Positions 1 through 10,600 of a stretch of DNA of 33,837 nucleotides are shown here, in pieces. The notes beneath the pieces were generated by a model. The model was given only the letters and a program-made list of their open reading frames with translations. It was not told the DNA's origin and ran no database searches. This stretch comes from JBDTMC01 sp039934475 (GTDB taxonomy: Bacteria; Acidobacteriota; Terriglobia; Bryobacterales; Bryobacteraceae). The stretch covers positions 1 to 33,837 of the forward strand of contig JBDTMC010000021.1 of NCBI GenBank assembly GCA_039934475.1. The letters are read 5' to 3'. How positions within the stretch are numbered: position 1 is the first letter of the stretch; every line of letters begins with the position of its first letter. The translations under genes and the position numbers were made by a program.

Positions 1-1
1 G

Positions 2-1033
2 CTGCGCACCTCCTTCAACAAAGGGATGTGTTTCCGCCTGCTTTACACCCTTCACCAGTGCGGCTTTGTGGAGAAAGTAGGGGAGAACCACTACCGGCTG
101 GCCGAAGTGAGGCGGCACCGCCGCTATCGCATTGGCTATGCGGCGCAGGGCCAGGACTCCTCATTTCCGAAGGACGTTCATACCAGTATCGTGCAGGCTG
201 CCGAGCGCGAGAATATCGAACTCATCGTTGTCGATAACCGATACCAACCGAAAGTAGCGCTGCGCAACGCCGATCACCTGATCCGGGAACAAGTGGACCT
301 GGTGATTGAGTTCCAGACTGACGAGTCAGTGGCGCCGGCCATCGCCTCGAAGTACTTCGAAGCGAAGATCCCATTGATTGCCATCGATATTCCCCACCCG
401 GGCGCCACCTACTTTGGCGCGAACAACTATGAAGCGGGGTTGATCGGCGGCCGCCACCTGGGACGTTGGGCGAAGAAACACTGGGGCTCAGCCGTGGACG
501 AGATCGTGATGTTGGAATTGCAGCGCGCGGGCGCCCTGCCGCGGGCTCGTATTCGCGGCATGCTGGCCGGTTTGAAGGAAACGATGAAAGACTCCGAGTC
601 GATTCCGATTACGTGGCTCGACGGCGATGGGCAGTTCAAAACATCACTGGAGCGTGTGCGCCGCCATTTGCGGACGTCGCCATCGAAGCGGTATCTGGTA
701 GGAGCAGCCAACGATCCAAGCGCGCTGGGAGCCGTGCGTGCGTTCGAAGAACTGGCGCGGCGCACGGACTGCGCAGTAGTGGGACAGAACGCCGAGGCCG
801 AGGCACGGATGGAGATGCGCGAGCCTCGCACCCCGCTGATAGGATCGGTCGCCTATTTCCCAGAGAAGTATGGGGATGGCTTGCTGCCGCTGGCGCTCGA
901 CATCCTGACGCGTAAACCGGTGCCGCCCGCGGTGTTTATCAAACACCAGTTGATTACGCCTGAGAACGTGGAACACATTTATCCGAATGATGCCTTGCTG
1001 GGGATTAAGGCGCCCACGGCGTCAAGCGCGTAG
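2..1033 (+). CDS. Sugar-responsive transcriptional regulator (winged helix + periplasmic-binding domain), 5' partial
   Basis: The reading frame is open from the window's left edge, so the true start lies outside; the first ATG at 26 is internal to the DNA-binding domain. The first ~40 visible residues (KGMCFRLLYTL, then GFVEK and YRL) read like the recognition helix and wing of an IclR-type winged helix. From about residue 40 a type-1 periplasmic-binding fold follows (RYRIGYAAQG, repeated alpha/beta segments, PLIAIDIPHPGATYFGANN), as in ribose-binding proteins and LacI-family effector domains. It probably binds a sugar and regulates transcription in the cytoplasm; no signal peptide is visible, but the N-terminus is missing. 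It converges on the DUF1080/sulfatase/RhaT operon with 5 bp between stops, so that operon is a plausible target (inference). The fold calls are good; the effector is unknown. Confidence 0.8.
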   Translation: MRTSFNKGMCFRLLYTLHQCGFVEKVGENHYRLAEVRRHRRYRIGYAAQGQDSSFPKDVHTSIVQAAERENIELIVVDNRYQPKVALRNADHLIREQVDLVIEFQTDESVAPAIASKYFEAKIPLIAIDIPHPGATYFGANNYEAGLIGGRHLGRWAKKHWGSAVDEIVMLELQRAGALPRARIRGMLAGLKETMKDSESIPITWLDGDGQFKTSLERVRRHLRTSPSKRYLVGAANDPSALGAVRAFEELARRTDCAVVGQNAEAEARMEMREPRTPLIGSVAYFPEKYGDGLLPLALDILTRKPVPPAVFIKHQLITPENVEHIYPNDALLGIKAPTASSA

Positions 1034-1038
1034 CCGGA

Positions 1039-1815
1039 CTAGTGCACCGGCAGCAGTTCCACGCGGCGGAAGTAAATCACCGCGCCTTCCGACTGCAACT
1101 GGATCTTCCCGGCACGCGGGTCGGCGTGAGAACCCTTGTTCACTACGACACCGTTCACGATGTTAGTGAGCGTGCCGCCATCGGCGATCACTTCCTGGCG
1201 ATTCCATTCGCCCATCGGTTTCTCGACGTCTTTAGGCCCACGATAACCTAAAGTGTCCTGCCACTTCGGATCGCGGCCAAACCAGTTGAACCGGCCACGA
1301 TCCATTGTCTTTTCCGTGCCGCTCTCATCCCAGTAGGGCTGCCCGTCGAGCTCGCGCACATGGCTGGCCATAGTCGGACGGCTCTTGCCTTCCACCAGAA
1401 TAAAGTCGCCGCTGCCACCCTCAATGATTTGCGACTCGATGGATTGCAGCCAGATGCCTTCATGGGCGCCATCCTCGCCTACGGCGTGCACCAGAATGCC
1501 GCTGTCGCGGGCGTGGCCTTCCCGTTTGCCGAGGTTGGGGCCGCCCCATTTCCACTCCACGATCAAGTGGTAGTCGCGATAACTGTCCTTGCTCGTGAGG
1601 CCTCCCCACTCCTCGCCCGACACCTTAAGCATGCCGTTCTGCACCGTGAAGACGTGCTTGGGATCGCTGTATTTGCTATCCACCAGCCACGTATACCAGC
1701 CATCCAGGTTCTTGCCATTGAAGAGCCGAATGGGCTTCTCCGGTGTGACGGCTTCAAATGGGGTCTGTGCCATCAGAGGCAGCGCGAGTAGTGCGAACAG
1801 CGTGCGTGTAATCAT
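1039..1815 (-). CDS. Secreted DUF1080 / 3-keto-disaccharide hydrolase-like protein
   Basis: A 258-residue protein with an N-terminal signal peptide (MITRTLFALLALPLMAQ) and a single DUF1080-type domain. The hallmark start of the family is visible (IRLFNGKNLDGWYTW), as are the later segments YHLIVEWKWG, SGILVHA and the terminal IYFRRVELLPV. The family has a concanavalin-like beta-sandwich fold, and some members hydrolyse 3-keto-glycosides. It is the last gene of a minus-strand operon: its ATG overlaps the TGA of the upstream sulfatase (ATGA at 1812-1815), which suggests translational coupling. Role inferred: periplasmic or extracellular processing of a sugar released or desulfated by its neighbours. 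The substrate cannot be read from sequence. Confidence 0.9.
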   Translation of the reverse strand: MITRTLFALLALPLMAQTPFEAVTPEKPIRLFNGKNLDGWYTWLVDSKYSDPKHVFTVQNGMLKVSGEEWGGLTSKDSYRDYHLIVEWKWGGPNLGKREGHARDSGILVHAVGEDGAHEGIWLQSIESQIIEGGSGDFILVEGKSRPTMASHVRELDGQPYWDESGTEKTMDRGRFNWFGRDPKWQDTLGYRGPKDVEKPMGEWNRQEVIADGGTLTNIVNGVVVNKGSHADPRAGKIQLQSEGAVIYFRRVELLPVH

Positions 1816-3218
1816 TGCGCCCTTAGATATTCATCCACGGTGTAAAACGTTCGTTCCTGATAGAGCCGCCCCGCGTCTTCTACTTTCGCGGTCCAGTTGA
1901 AGGACCACGAATCGCCTGTGCTCTTCATCCAGCGGCCGGTCAGTTCGTCCATTTGAGTGAGTAACTTGCGCGCGGCGGGGTCGGGTGCGAGGTTGTTTCG
2001 CTGGTAGGGGTCGGCCTGGTTGTCGTAGAGCACCCAGGGACGGTTCTTGAAGCGGGCGTATGTGTAGCGCGAAGTCCGGACGCCTCGCCATCCCTCGGGT
2101 GTTCCATCGCCATCGTATGGCCCGAAAATCTGTAGGAAGGCCGAATCGGGACGGTCTCCGTCACCAGTAAGCAGTACGCGGGAAAGATCTTTCCCTTGCA
2201 AGCCCGGCGGCTGACTGACGCCGCAGAGGCCGAGCAAGGTAGGCATGAAATCGATGTGTGAGAGGAGCAGATCGTCGGTGCGCCCGCCCTTCGCGCCCCG
2301 AGGATAGCGGAACAGCCCGGGCACAAGGATGGATTCGTCCCACGGCTTTCGCTTCAGCCGCTGCCCCTGCGAGCCAAGCATGTCACCGTGATCGGAGGAC
2401 AACAGAACCACCGTGTCGTCGGCTAGGCCCAAGTCGTCCAGTGTCTTCAGAATGCGCCCCACCTGATCATCCACGGCGGTGACGGCGGCGTAGTAAGCGG
2501 CGATCTCCGCGCGGCCCGGGATCTTCTCGCCGCCGGCCCAGTTCGGACGGAGTTTCAGCTTCTCCGGCTGATAGAGGTCCATATATGGCTTTGGCGCACC
2601 GTAGGGATCGTGCGGCGGGCCCATGAAGATGTTCAGGAAAAAGGGGCGTTTATCCCGCTTGGACGCCTCAAGGAATTCAATTCCCAGGTCGGTCCAGCCT
2701 TCGGCTTCGAACTTGCCGATCGGGATGGGCTGATCGGAGTCACGAAAGTAGTGCGTATGAAAATGGTCGTGGCTGCACTGATTTGCAGCCCAGTACTCGA
2801 AGCCGTGGCGGCGAGGGCCAGGAGGCACGAAGCCAGGCAGGCGCGGTCCTCCATCGAGATGCCATTTGCCGACAAAGCCGGTGCGGTAGCCGGCCGCACT
2901 CAACACGCTGGCAATGCCGGTAGCCGATTCGCGCAGGCGCAAATCGTTGGCCACCATGCCGTTGCGGTGGCAATATTGGCCGGTAGCGAGAATCGCCCGC
3001 GCCGGACAGCAGACGGGCGAGTTGGCCACGGTGTTGGTGAACCGCACGCCTTCGGAAGCCAGGCGGTCCATGTGCGGCGTTCGCACGTTGGGGTCGCCCA
3101 TCGAACCCAACGCCTGGGCGCGGAACTGATCCGGCAACAGCAACACGACGTTCGGCTTCCGGCGTTGCGCTTGCAACAGCGCGGGCGCCGCAAGAAAGTT
3201 GCGTCTGGTAAGGATCAT
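1812..3218 (-). CDS. Tat-exported arylsulfatase-family sulfatase
   Basis: A type-I sulfatase of 468 residues. The frame stays open further upstream, but the ATG at 3218 gives a proper export leader (MILTRRNFLAAPALLQ, twin-arginine-like), so that start is chosen. The formylglycine motif C70-C-P-A-R74 followed by AILATG matches C-x-P-x-R-x-x-x-x-T-G, so Cys70 would be the residue oxidised to formylglycine. The metal site is visible as PDQ near residue 30 and SSDHGD in the C-terminal half, with a KWHLDGG segment between. It removes sulfate esters from an organic substrate, probably a sulfated glycan, outside the cytoplasm. It lies 17 bp after the RhaT-like permease and overlaps the DUF1080 gene by 4 bp. 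The substrate is unknown; choline- or phosphonate-type relatives cannot be excluded. Confidence 0.92.
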   Translation of the reverse strand: MILTRRNFLAAPALLQAQRRKPNVVLLLPDQFRAQALGSMGDPNVRTPHMDRLASEGVRFTNTVANSPVCCPARAILATGQYCHRNGMVANDLRLRESATGIASVLSAAGYRTGFVGKWHLDGGPRLPGFVPPGPRRHGFEYWAANQCSHDHFHTHYFRDSDQPIPIGKFEAEGWTDLGIEFLEASKRDKRPFFLNIFMGPPHDPYGAPKPYMDLYQPEKLKLRPNWAGGEKIPGRAEIAAYYAAVTAVDDQVGRILKTLDDLGLADDTVVLLSSDHGDMLGSQGQRLKRKPWDESILVPGLFRYPRGAKGGRTDDLLLSHIDFMPTLLGLCGVSQPPGLQGKDLSRVLLTGDGDRPDSAFLQIFGPYDGDGTPEGWRGVRTSRYTYARFKNRPWVLYDNQADPYQRNNLAPDPAARKLLTQMDELTGRWMKSTGDSWSFNWTAKVEDAGRLYQERTFYTVDEYLRAQ

Positions 3219-3235
3219 TGAGGTTCGAAAGCGGA

Positions 3236-4258
3236 TTAGGCCGCCATTGAGATGATACCGATCGCTCCCAGTAGGATCGCAATTCCCAGCCACGAAAGCG
3301 ACTTCGCCTTGGAACTGGCGCCGGTCCATTCGCCGCTGATGGCGCCCCATGCGTTGGCGGCGATGATGACCGTGGACATAAACACCGGCCATCCGATGAC
3401 ACCGCCCAGCGGTCCCATGGTGGAGGCGCCCATACCGTAGATGCTGACACCGCCGTACCAAAGCAGACCCATAATGATGGCTGCCAACCAGTAACCGGCC
3501 GGGACTCCAGGGCCGCTGTAACGGCTCCAGGTCTTATTTTTACCGAGAAGATAGATGGAGTAGCCGGCGTTGGCTAGGAAGCCGCCCGCCATCGCCGGAG
3601 CCCACAGGGCATTGGCCGCCAGATCGGGTCGAGCGCCCAAAGCCACGGCCGTCTGCTTAATGGGGTCGCCGAAGACGAAGCCGAAATTAAGCATCGGTGA
3701 GAGCACGCCGGAAGCGATACAGATGAGTAGACCCGTGCCGAAATTACCTTTTGTGGCGGATGCGTCCGAGCGTCGCTGGTCCTTTTCACGAACCGCGCCA
3801 GCGATGGCACAAGCGATGATTCCCGCGACGACAACGGCCAAGCCCACCAGGAGGGTCATGCCCTTCCGCGTGCCGAGTTGATCGGGGTTCAGCACCAGCA
3901 AGGGCAGCAGGGAACCCAGAGAACTGGTGATGCCGACGACGATGGAGAAGCCGAGCGCAAGTCCCACTCGTGCGATACCCAGGCCGAAAAGCGTGGAACC
4001 AACGCCCCACCCGAAGCCGTAACATGCAACCTGGAGGAGCAGCGCAGTGCTTGTGGCGGCGTAGACGGCTGACAGCGACGGGACGGTGAGGAACGCCAAT
4101 GTGATCGGGAAGATGATGGTGGCGACTACCGAGTACACAAGCCAAGTGTTCTCCCACGCCCAGTTTTTGATGCTCTTCATCGGAGATGCAAAGCTGCCGT
4201 GGAGGAGGCCGCCGAGGACTACGAGGGCTGCGCCGAGTGTTGCCTGTGTTTGATCCAT
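3236..4258 (-). CDS. rhaT: RhaT-family sugar permease (L-rhamnose/H+ symporter-like)
   Basis: A 340-residue integral membrane protein with about ten hydrophobic helices. Recognisable RhaT-like segments include GGLLHGSFASPMK near the N-terminus, ENTWLVYSVVATI, YGFGWGVGSTLFGLG and LGFSIVVGITSSLGSLLPL. Length matches the family (about 340). RhaT imports L-rhamnose with a proton across the inner membrane. It is the first gene of the permease-sulfatase-DUF1080 operon. The initiating ATG has only a weak ribosome-binding site (GAG). A TAGAAT box (plus-strand 4271-4276) could be a -10 element, with no convincing -35. The family call is firm; rhamnose as the actual substrate is inferred, because distant RhaT-like proteins in this phylum may carry other sugars. 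Confidence 0.88.
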   Translation of the reverse strand: MDQTQATLGAALVVLGGLLHGSFASPMKSIKNWAWENTWLVYSVVATIIFPITLAFLTVPSLSAVYAATSTALLLQVACYGFGWGVGSTLFGLGIARVGLALGFSIVVGITSSLGSLLPLLVLNPDQLGTRKGMTLLVGLAVVVAGIIACAIAGAVREKDQRRSDASATKGNFGTGLLICIASGVLSPMLNFGFVFGDPIKQTAVALGARPDLAANALWAPAMAGGFLANAGYSIYLLGKNKTWSRYSGPGVPAGYWLAAIIMGLLWYGGVSIYGMGASTMGPLGGVIGWPVFMSTVIIAANAWGAISGEWTGASSKAKSLSWLGIAILLGAIGIISMAA

Positions 4259-4361
4259 GACTCGTGCCGAATTCTACCACCTGCGCGTCCGAGGCATCCG
4301 GAAACGCCTCGAGTGTCGTCGAAACCCGCGAGATCGTGACTCGCTCTAGAACTCGATCATG

Positions 4362-4390
4362 TTGACTTTCAGACCCGTAACACTTAAAAT
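4362..4390 (+). promoter_or_regulatory. Sigma70-type promoter for the giant repeat protein
   Basis: TTGACT at 4362-4367 and TAAAAT at 4385-4390 are separated by exactly 17 bases, each one mismatch from the TTGACA/TATAAT consensus. Transcription would start near 4397, leaving a leader of about 212 bases before the ATG at 4609. In GC-rich DNA such a match is uncommon, but no experimental evidence is available. Confidence 0.5.
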
Positions 4391-4598
4391 GCAAGTTACT
4401 ATTGATCCTCGTTCGGTACGTAAGTGGCACAAGTACTATTACTTCCGGCTTACTGGTTCGTTTGGTCCTTCACCAGTGTCGTGCTACTCTTGCGTGCGGC
4501 AATTAGCGAGAACAGGCCATAAATTAACATTTATCCTTCGACATTCCGCCAGTTGGTACCACGTAGCAGACAGGATCGCACTTGAGTTTTCTGTTGTT

Positions 4599-4603
4599 AG
4601 GAG
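4599..4603 (+). promoter_or_regulatory. Ribosome-binding site fixing the giant-gene start
   Basis: AGGAG lies five bases before the ATG at 4609. The frame could also open at a TTG at 4582, but only the ATG has this ribosome-binding site and gives a normal signal peptide. Confidence 0.7.
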
Positions 4604-4608
4604 ACGAT

Positions 4609-7600
4609 ATGGTAGGCATCAGACAAGGCATTAGCTGGCGCACCCTGATCTGGTTATCGTGCGGATGCACACTTATGGCAGCATCGCCTGCACAGACAGC
4701 CGTCGAGATTGTACGCCACAGTTTCTCAGGTCCACCGAATGGATCATGGCCCCAGGCGGGTGTAATTCGTGATGCAGCGGGTAACCTCTACGGGACTACG
4801 CAACTCGGCGGCACGATGAATGCGGGCGTAGTTTACAAGTTGGATACTGCCAATCATGCCACTGTGCTTTACAGTTTCACGGGCGGTGTCGATGGTGGCA
4901 CCCCCTATGGTAATCTCACTGCTGATCCGACGGGCAACCTATACGGCACCACCTACAGCGGGGGCGCGGCAAACCTGGGGGTAGTGTTCAAAGTGGACCC
5001 GACCGGTCACGAAACGGTTTTGTACAGTTTTGAGGGCTCTCCCGATGGGAGCTGGCCCCTCGCAGGAGTGGTCTTTGACTCGGAGGGCAATCTGTTCGGT
5101 ACTACCTACGGGGGGGGTACAGCGAATTCAGGCACTATTTATAAACTGGATCTTTCCGGTCACGAGACGGTGCTCTACAGCTTTACCGGCGGCGCTGATG
5201 GAGGCTTTCCTTTCGGTGGCATAGCCATCGATCCGGCCGGCAATCTTTACGGGACCACCTATGTCGGTGGTTCCGTAGCAAGTTTCGGCGTGGTGTACAA
5301 GTTGGATACGGCCGGCGAGCAAACAGTGCTCCACGGTTTCACCGACGGGATACTTCCTCGATCCGGCGTGACTCTCGACTCGGCGGGGAACTTGTATGGC
5401 ACCACGTCCATCGGCGGCGCGTCGAACCAAGGAACAGTATACAAACTTGACACTACGGGCCAATTCGCGATCCTACATAGTTTTGCAGGTGGATTTGGTG
5501 ACGGATCGGTCCCAAACGCCGGCGTGATTCTTGACTCTTCCGGAAACCTATATGGTACGACGTCCGACGGTGGCTCATGGGGTTCGGGCACTGTTTACAA
5601 GCTGGACACCGCCGGCCACGAGACAGTGATTGGGAGCATCGATGGCTCTCCCCAGGCCGGCGGTCTGACTCTGGACTCGGACGGCAACCTGTACGGGACT
5701 ACCCTTGCCGGCGGTTCGGCAAAGCTGGGCACGATCTACAAATTCGATGCGGCCGGTCACCAGTCGGTGCTATACAACTTTCCGCCCGATCCTAAGGGGA
5801 CCACACCTATTGGTGTGATCCTTGACCGTGATGGGAACTTTTACGGGCCTACGCAACAGGGAGGCATCGCCAATGCTGGTGTCGTATATAAGGTAGACGC
5901 GACTGGCAAACAGACCGTGCTGTACAATTTCACGGGCGGAACCGACGGAGGCGGCCCAATGGCCGGATTGATTCGCGACTCGGCCGGCAACCTCCTTGGG
6001 ACAACGAACTCTGGTGGAACTGGACTTGGTGTCGTTTACAAACTGGATAATGCCGGCAACCAGACGGTTCTGCACACTTTTCAAGTATGGTCTGATGGAT
6101 ATTCTCCCAACGGTGGACTCATACAGGATTCGACCGGAAACCTCTACGGGACCACCAGTCAAGGAGGCTTGGGCTACGGCGTGGTGTACAAGTTGGATCC
6201 GGCAGGCAACTACGCGGTTCTCTATAGTTTCACCGGCGGTCCTGATGGAAGCCAGCCAGATGGTGGTGTAATCCTTGACTCTGCCGGCAACCTCTATGGT
6301 GCTACATTTCTAGGTGGCTTACATAATTACGGCGTGGTCTTCAAATTGGATTCTGCAGGGAATCAGACGGTCTTGTATTCCTTCACAGGCGTCACCGACG
6401 GAAGGTTTCCTATTGACGGGGTGACACTGGACGCCTCTGGAAACATCTACGGGATTACGAGCGGAGGTGGCACGTACGAGCATGGCGTGGTGTACAAGTT
6501 GGATACTACCGGTCGCCTGACAGTGCTGTACACCTTCACGGGTTTGGGCGATGGGAATGGTCCCAACGGGGGTGTGGTTCTCGACTCAGCCGGAAACCTC
6601 TACGGGACCTCGCAGGTGGGGGGTACAGCCGGACTAGGTATGGTATACAAATTGGATCCCGCTGGCCAGCTGACAGTCTTGTACAACTTCTTAGGCACGA
6701 CCGACGGGTCGCTTCCGTCCGCCGGTGTGATTCTCGACGCGGCAGGAAACCTCTACGGGACTACTAGCGCGGGCGCCCCCGGGGGTGGTGGCGTCGTGTA
6801 CAAACTGGTTACAGGCGGGCACGCGACGACACTTCAATGCGCCCCGGAGACCGGACCCGCGCTGATTGGTGTACCGTACAATACCACCTGCACGGTGTCG
6901 GGCGGAACGGAACCGTATTCATGGTCCATTTCTCCAGGTACCCTACCGCCCGGTATTGTACTTAGCCCCTCCGGTAGCACGGCGACGATCACCGGAAGCC
7001 CCACCCAACTTGGTCCATACAACTACACGCTGACTGTCACTGACAGTGGGATTCCTCAATCCATAACAAAACCGTTTTCCGGCAACATCGGTTCGTCCTT
7101 AGACATAAGTTGCGAGTCCGCGGCCGGTCCGATAGTGGTGGGCGTGCCGTATCACACCACATGCAAGGTGGCAGGTGGCGCGCCACCGTACGCTTTCTCA
7201 GTTACTCCGGGATCGCTTCCCCCCGGGCTTGCATTTACCGTTTCTGGAGGCGTGGCGACGATTACAGGCACACCCACCATTGCTGGAGCGTACAACTACG
7301 CGGTAACAGTCACCGACAGCAGCGGAGCACACTCAATAACAAAATCGTTCAGTGGCGCCATCGCGTCGAAACTGGAGCTCAGTTGCGCTCCTATGACCGA
7401 CCCGGCGGTGGTCGGTGTACCGTATCGTGCCAGTTGCACCGCGTCCGCGGGAATCGCACCTTATGCCTGGTCCATTTCGTCAGGCACGCTCCCGCCCGGA
7501 ATAAACTTTACTTCGTCCGGGAACATTGCCACCGTCGCCGGCACGCCTGCCACACCAGGCACTTACTCGTTCACGGTGAAGGTCACCAATGGTGGCGACT

Positions 7601-10600
7601 CCCCGGAGACGCTGACCTCGAGCAACGTGATTACGGTAGTTGCTGCCACTCTTGCGGTCCCCACCGCGCCGCTGACATTCAACTACACCGTAGGCGGCGC
7701 CACACCCGTGGCGCAACCGGTCAGCGTGTCGGGGACATCGGGCATTCTCTTCACCGCTTCCCCCGGCCAAAACTCTTGGCTCTCCGTGACTCCCAGCGGC
7801 ATGGTCCCGGGCACGCTCAGCATCCGGGTCAACCCAGCCGGTCTGGCAGCGGGAACGTACACTGGATCGATCACGGTAGTCTCAACGGGGGTGACTGGAA
7901 GCCCGTTTATCATCCCGGTGACGGTGAACGTGGCTGCCGGGACGCTCGCGGTGAGTCCGGGTTTGCTCAGTTTCTCTTACCAGCCCGGCGACGTGGTTAC
8001 TCCGCAAACTACCCATATCGCCACAGGCTCTGTTGCCACGAGTTTCGCCATCATCGTGCCGCCCGGCTGCGAATGGCTTTCTCTGAGTGCACTGACCGGC
8101 ACGACCCCAGCCGATGTCGCGGTGTCGGCGAAAGCCAGCGCTCTGACAGCCGGCGCGCACAACTGCGCCTTAGCCGTCACTGTGCCGGGCGAAAGCCGCA
8201 CCATGCTGGTTGCGTTTTCCGTCTCCGGGCCGGCTCTCCGGTTAGACCCTCCGAACAACCCAGTCCTCCGCTACACCATGGGCGACCCCGCCCCGGCATC
8301 TAAGACACTGAAGCTCTCCAGTAACAGCACCTCCGAAGGCGTGCCTTTCCATCTCTCGTACGCTTGTCCGTGGCTGTCGATCACGCCACTGAGCGGTTTG
8401 ACCGCGGCGTCACTAACGGTTGCCGTGAACACAGCCGGACTGGCGGCGGGTACATATTCCTGCCCGATATCGATTACTGCGGTGAGTGCCTCCGCGATTC
8501 CCCAGCTCACTGTGACTTTGGCTGTGGCGAGCCCAACCATCTCTACCGCGCCCGCTGCCCTTTCGTTGAACGCCCGGCAGGGGAGCACGACGGCTGTCCT
8601 GCGGAACCTGTCAGTGAGCGGACCGGCCACGGCCACCGATCTCACGGTGACTGCTTCCGGCGGGGGGTGGCTCGCGGTAGCTAATTCTGCCGGCAAAACG
8701 CCGGCGAACATCACTGTGATGGCGAATCCGTCGGGGCTGTCGGCCGGTACGTACGAGGGGTCCATCTCAGTCAATTCGGCGGCCGGCAGTAAACAGGTGC
8801 CGGTTACGCTGGTAGTCAGCAGCCGGGTAGTGAGCGCCGTACCGGCGGAAATGACGTTCCATATCGTTTCCGGCGCGCCAGCGGCTTCGCAGGTGCTTTC
8901 TGTGATAACCAGCGATGGTGCGGCGGTGCCGCTGACTGCCACTGCCACCGGACCGTTGACTGTGACACCGATTGCTGGGTCCGCCAATTTCCGCGTCGCG
9001 GTGAATCCGGCGGGTTTGCCTGTGGGCCTCTCCACCGGCACCGTTGTTGTGACAGCCTCGGGGTCTTCGACGCCCATCCAGGTTGCGGTCCAGGTGATGG
9101 TGGATCCACAGCCCGGCGCGACGCCGGTCCTCAGCCTTTACCCCACGGATCTCGCCTTGGCGGCCGTTGCCGGTGGGCCGGCAGTTACCGGTGCCGTGCT
9201 GGTGAATAACACCGGCGGCGGGACGCTGAGCGTGACCGCGACAACCGCGACTATCGCCGGCGGGCCGTGGCTCTCGGTTGTGTCGGGAACAGCCGTGCTT
9301 TCGGTTGTCGCCGACCCGAGCGACTTGCTGCCAGGCACGTATCGCGGAGAGGTTGTTGTCTCAACCAGCGACGCGTCAATCGTGCAGCGCATCCCTGTTA
9401 CTCTCAGCGTTGCCGCACTGCCAGGCATTCTGCTTTCCCGTGCCGCGCTGAGCTTCACCGCAGTGAAGGGCGCTAATGGCACGCTGCCGCAGATAGTCGA
9501 TGTGAGCGGGGGAAATCGCGCCAAGATCAACTGGACGGCGGCAATGCAGACTCTATCCGGCGGTGGGTGGCTGAAGACTACCCCAAGCGCGGGAGCCCTG
9601 GATCCGCTCTCCGTTTCCGTCGATACCTCCAATCTCAGCGCGGGAACCTACTATGGAACCGTTGCCGTATCGGCGGCAGGTACCGCGAACCTTCAACAGA
9701 GCGTCTCAGTACAACTGACGGTACTTGAATCCGACGGCCACCTCTCGCCGGTTATTACGCCAGCGGGGTTGCTGTTTACAGGAACCTCCGGCGCGGGTGG
9801 GCTGGCGACGCAGAACGTGAGTATCTTCAGCCCGACGGGCGGACTGGCAGCTTACAGCTCGGCTGTAGTAACGGACGATCAGGGGACGTGGTGTTCACTC
9901 CTGCCGGGGCCAAGCGTCCAAGTGGATTTCAGCAAATTTGCGGCGGGGAAACATCAGTGTGCCGTGCGGTTGCTCTTCGAAGACGGCTCAGTGAGCACAG
10001 TCACAGCGGTCGCGCTGGCTACGATAAGCAACGCCGCAGCGAGCTGCACCACGCTTTCCGGCGTCTCCATCAAAGCGCCCGGAGATGGCTTTGTTATCCA
10101 GTCGTCGCAGTCAACTCCCATCGAAATTGAGGTGCGGGACAACTGCGGACAACCGGCCGATGGAGCCGCTGTCATCGCTTCTTTCTCGAGTCACGGGCAA
10201 GTGACGTTGACGTCGGTGGGCAATGGGATCTATCGCGGCAACTGGTCCGCAACGGGACTTCCCGAAAACATTGCCCAATTACCGGTGATCCTGAATGTGA
10301 CCGCGGAGCCTGGTGGCAGTGCCCAGATCAGCGGCACTCTGCTTGCGGATCAGATAGCGATCACACAGATCGCGGCAGCCGTTGACGGGGCCGGTTTCCA
10401 GAAGACCCTCTCGCCGGGGAGTTGGATTTCCATCTTCGGAAACAATTTGGCGGACAGCACTGAATACAAGCCTGGGTCACCGCTCTCAACCGTTCTGGTG
10501 GGAAGCAAGGCGTTGCTGGCGGGTCAGGAATTGCCGCTCTTGTACGTCTCAGAGAATCAGGTGAATGCGCAGATTCCCTATGGCGTACCGACCAACACCC

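Larger units (their letters stand above)
4259..4608. other. Divergent intergenic region between rhaT-like gene and the giant repeat protein
   Basis: This 350-bp region separates two divergent genes and looks AT-richer than the surrounding genes. It holds a near-consensus sigma70-type promoter for the rightward gene, a weak -10-like box for the leftward operon, and about 210 bases of untranslated leader before the giant gene. I looked for known leader elements, including the c-di-GMP riboswitch often found before secreted proteins, and recognised none. An open frame at 4359-4634 has no family signature and overlaps the leader; it is not supported as a gene. Confidence 0.6.

Noticed and set aside
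3219..3461. 81-residue upstream extension of the sulfatase
   Set aside because: It overlaps the RhaT-like gene, is Arg/His-rich, and hides the export leader that begins at 3218.
4391..4608. A c-di-GMP or other known riboswitch before the giant surface protein
   Set aside because: None of the conserved core sequences I know could be found in the leader.
4359..4634. 91-residue frame in the leader of the giant gene
   Set aside because: No recognisable family, no ribosome-binding site, and its start falls inside the promoter region, between the -35 end and the expected start site.
7110..8303. 397-residue frame inside the giant repeat gene
   Set aside because: Arg/His-rich alternative frame overlapping well-formed Ig and BACON-like repeats; no ribosome-binding site or motif.
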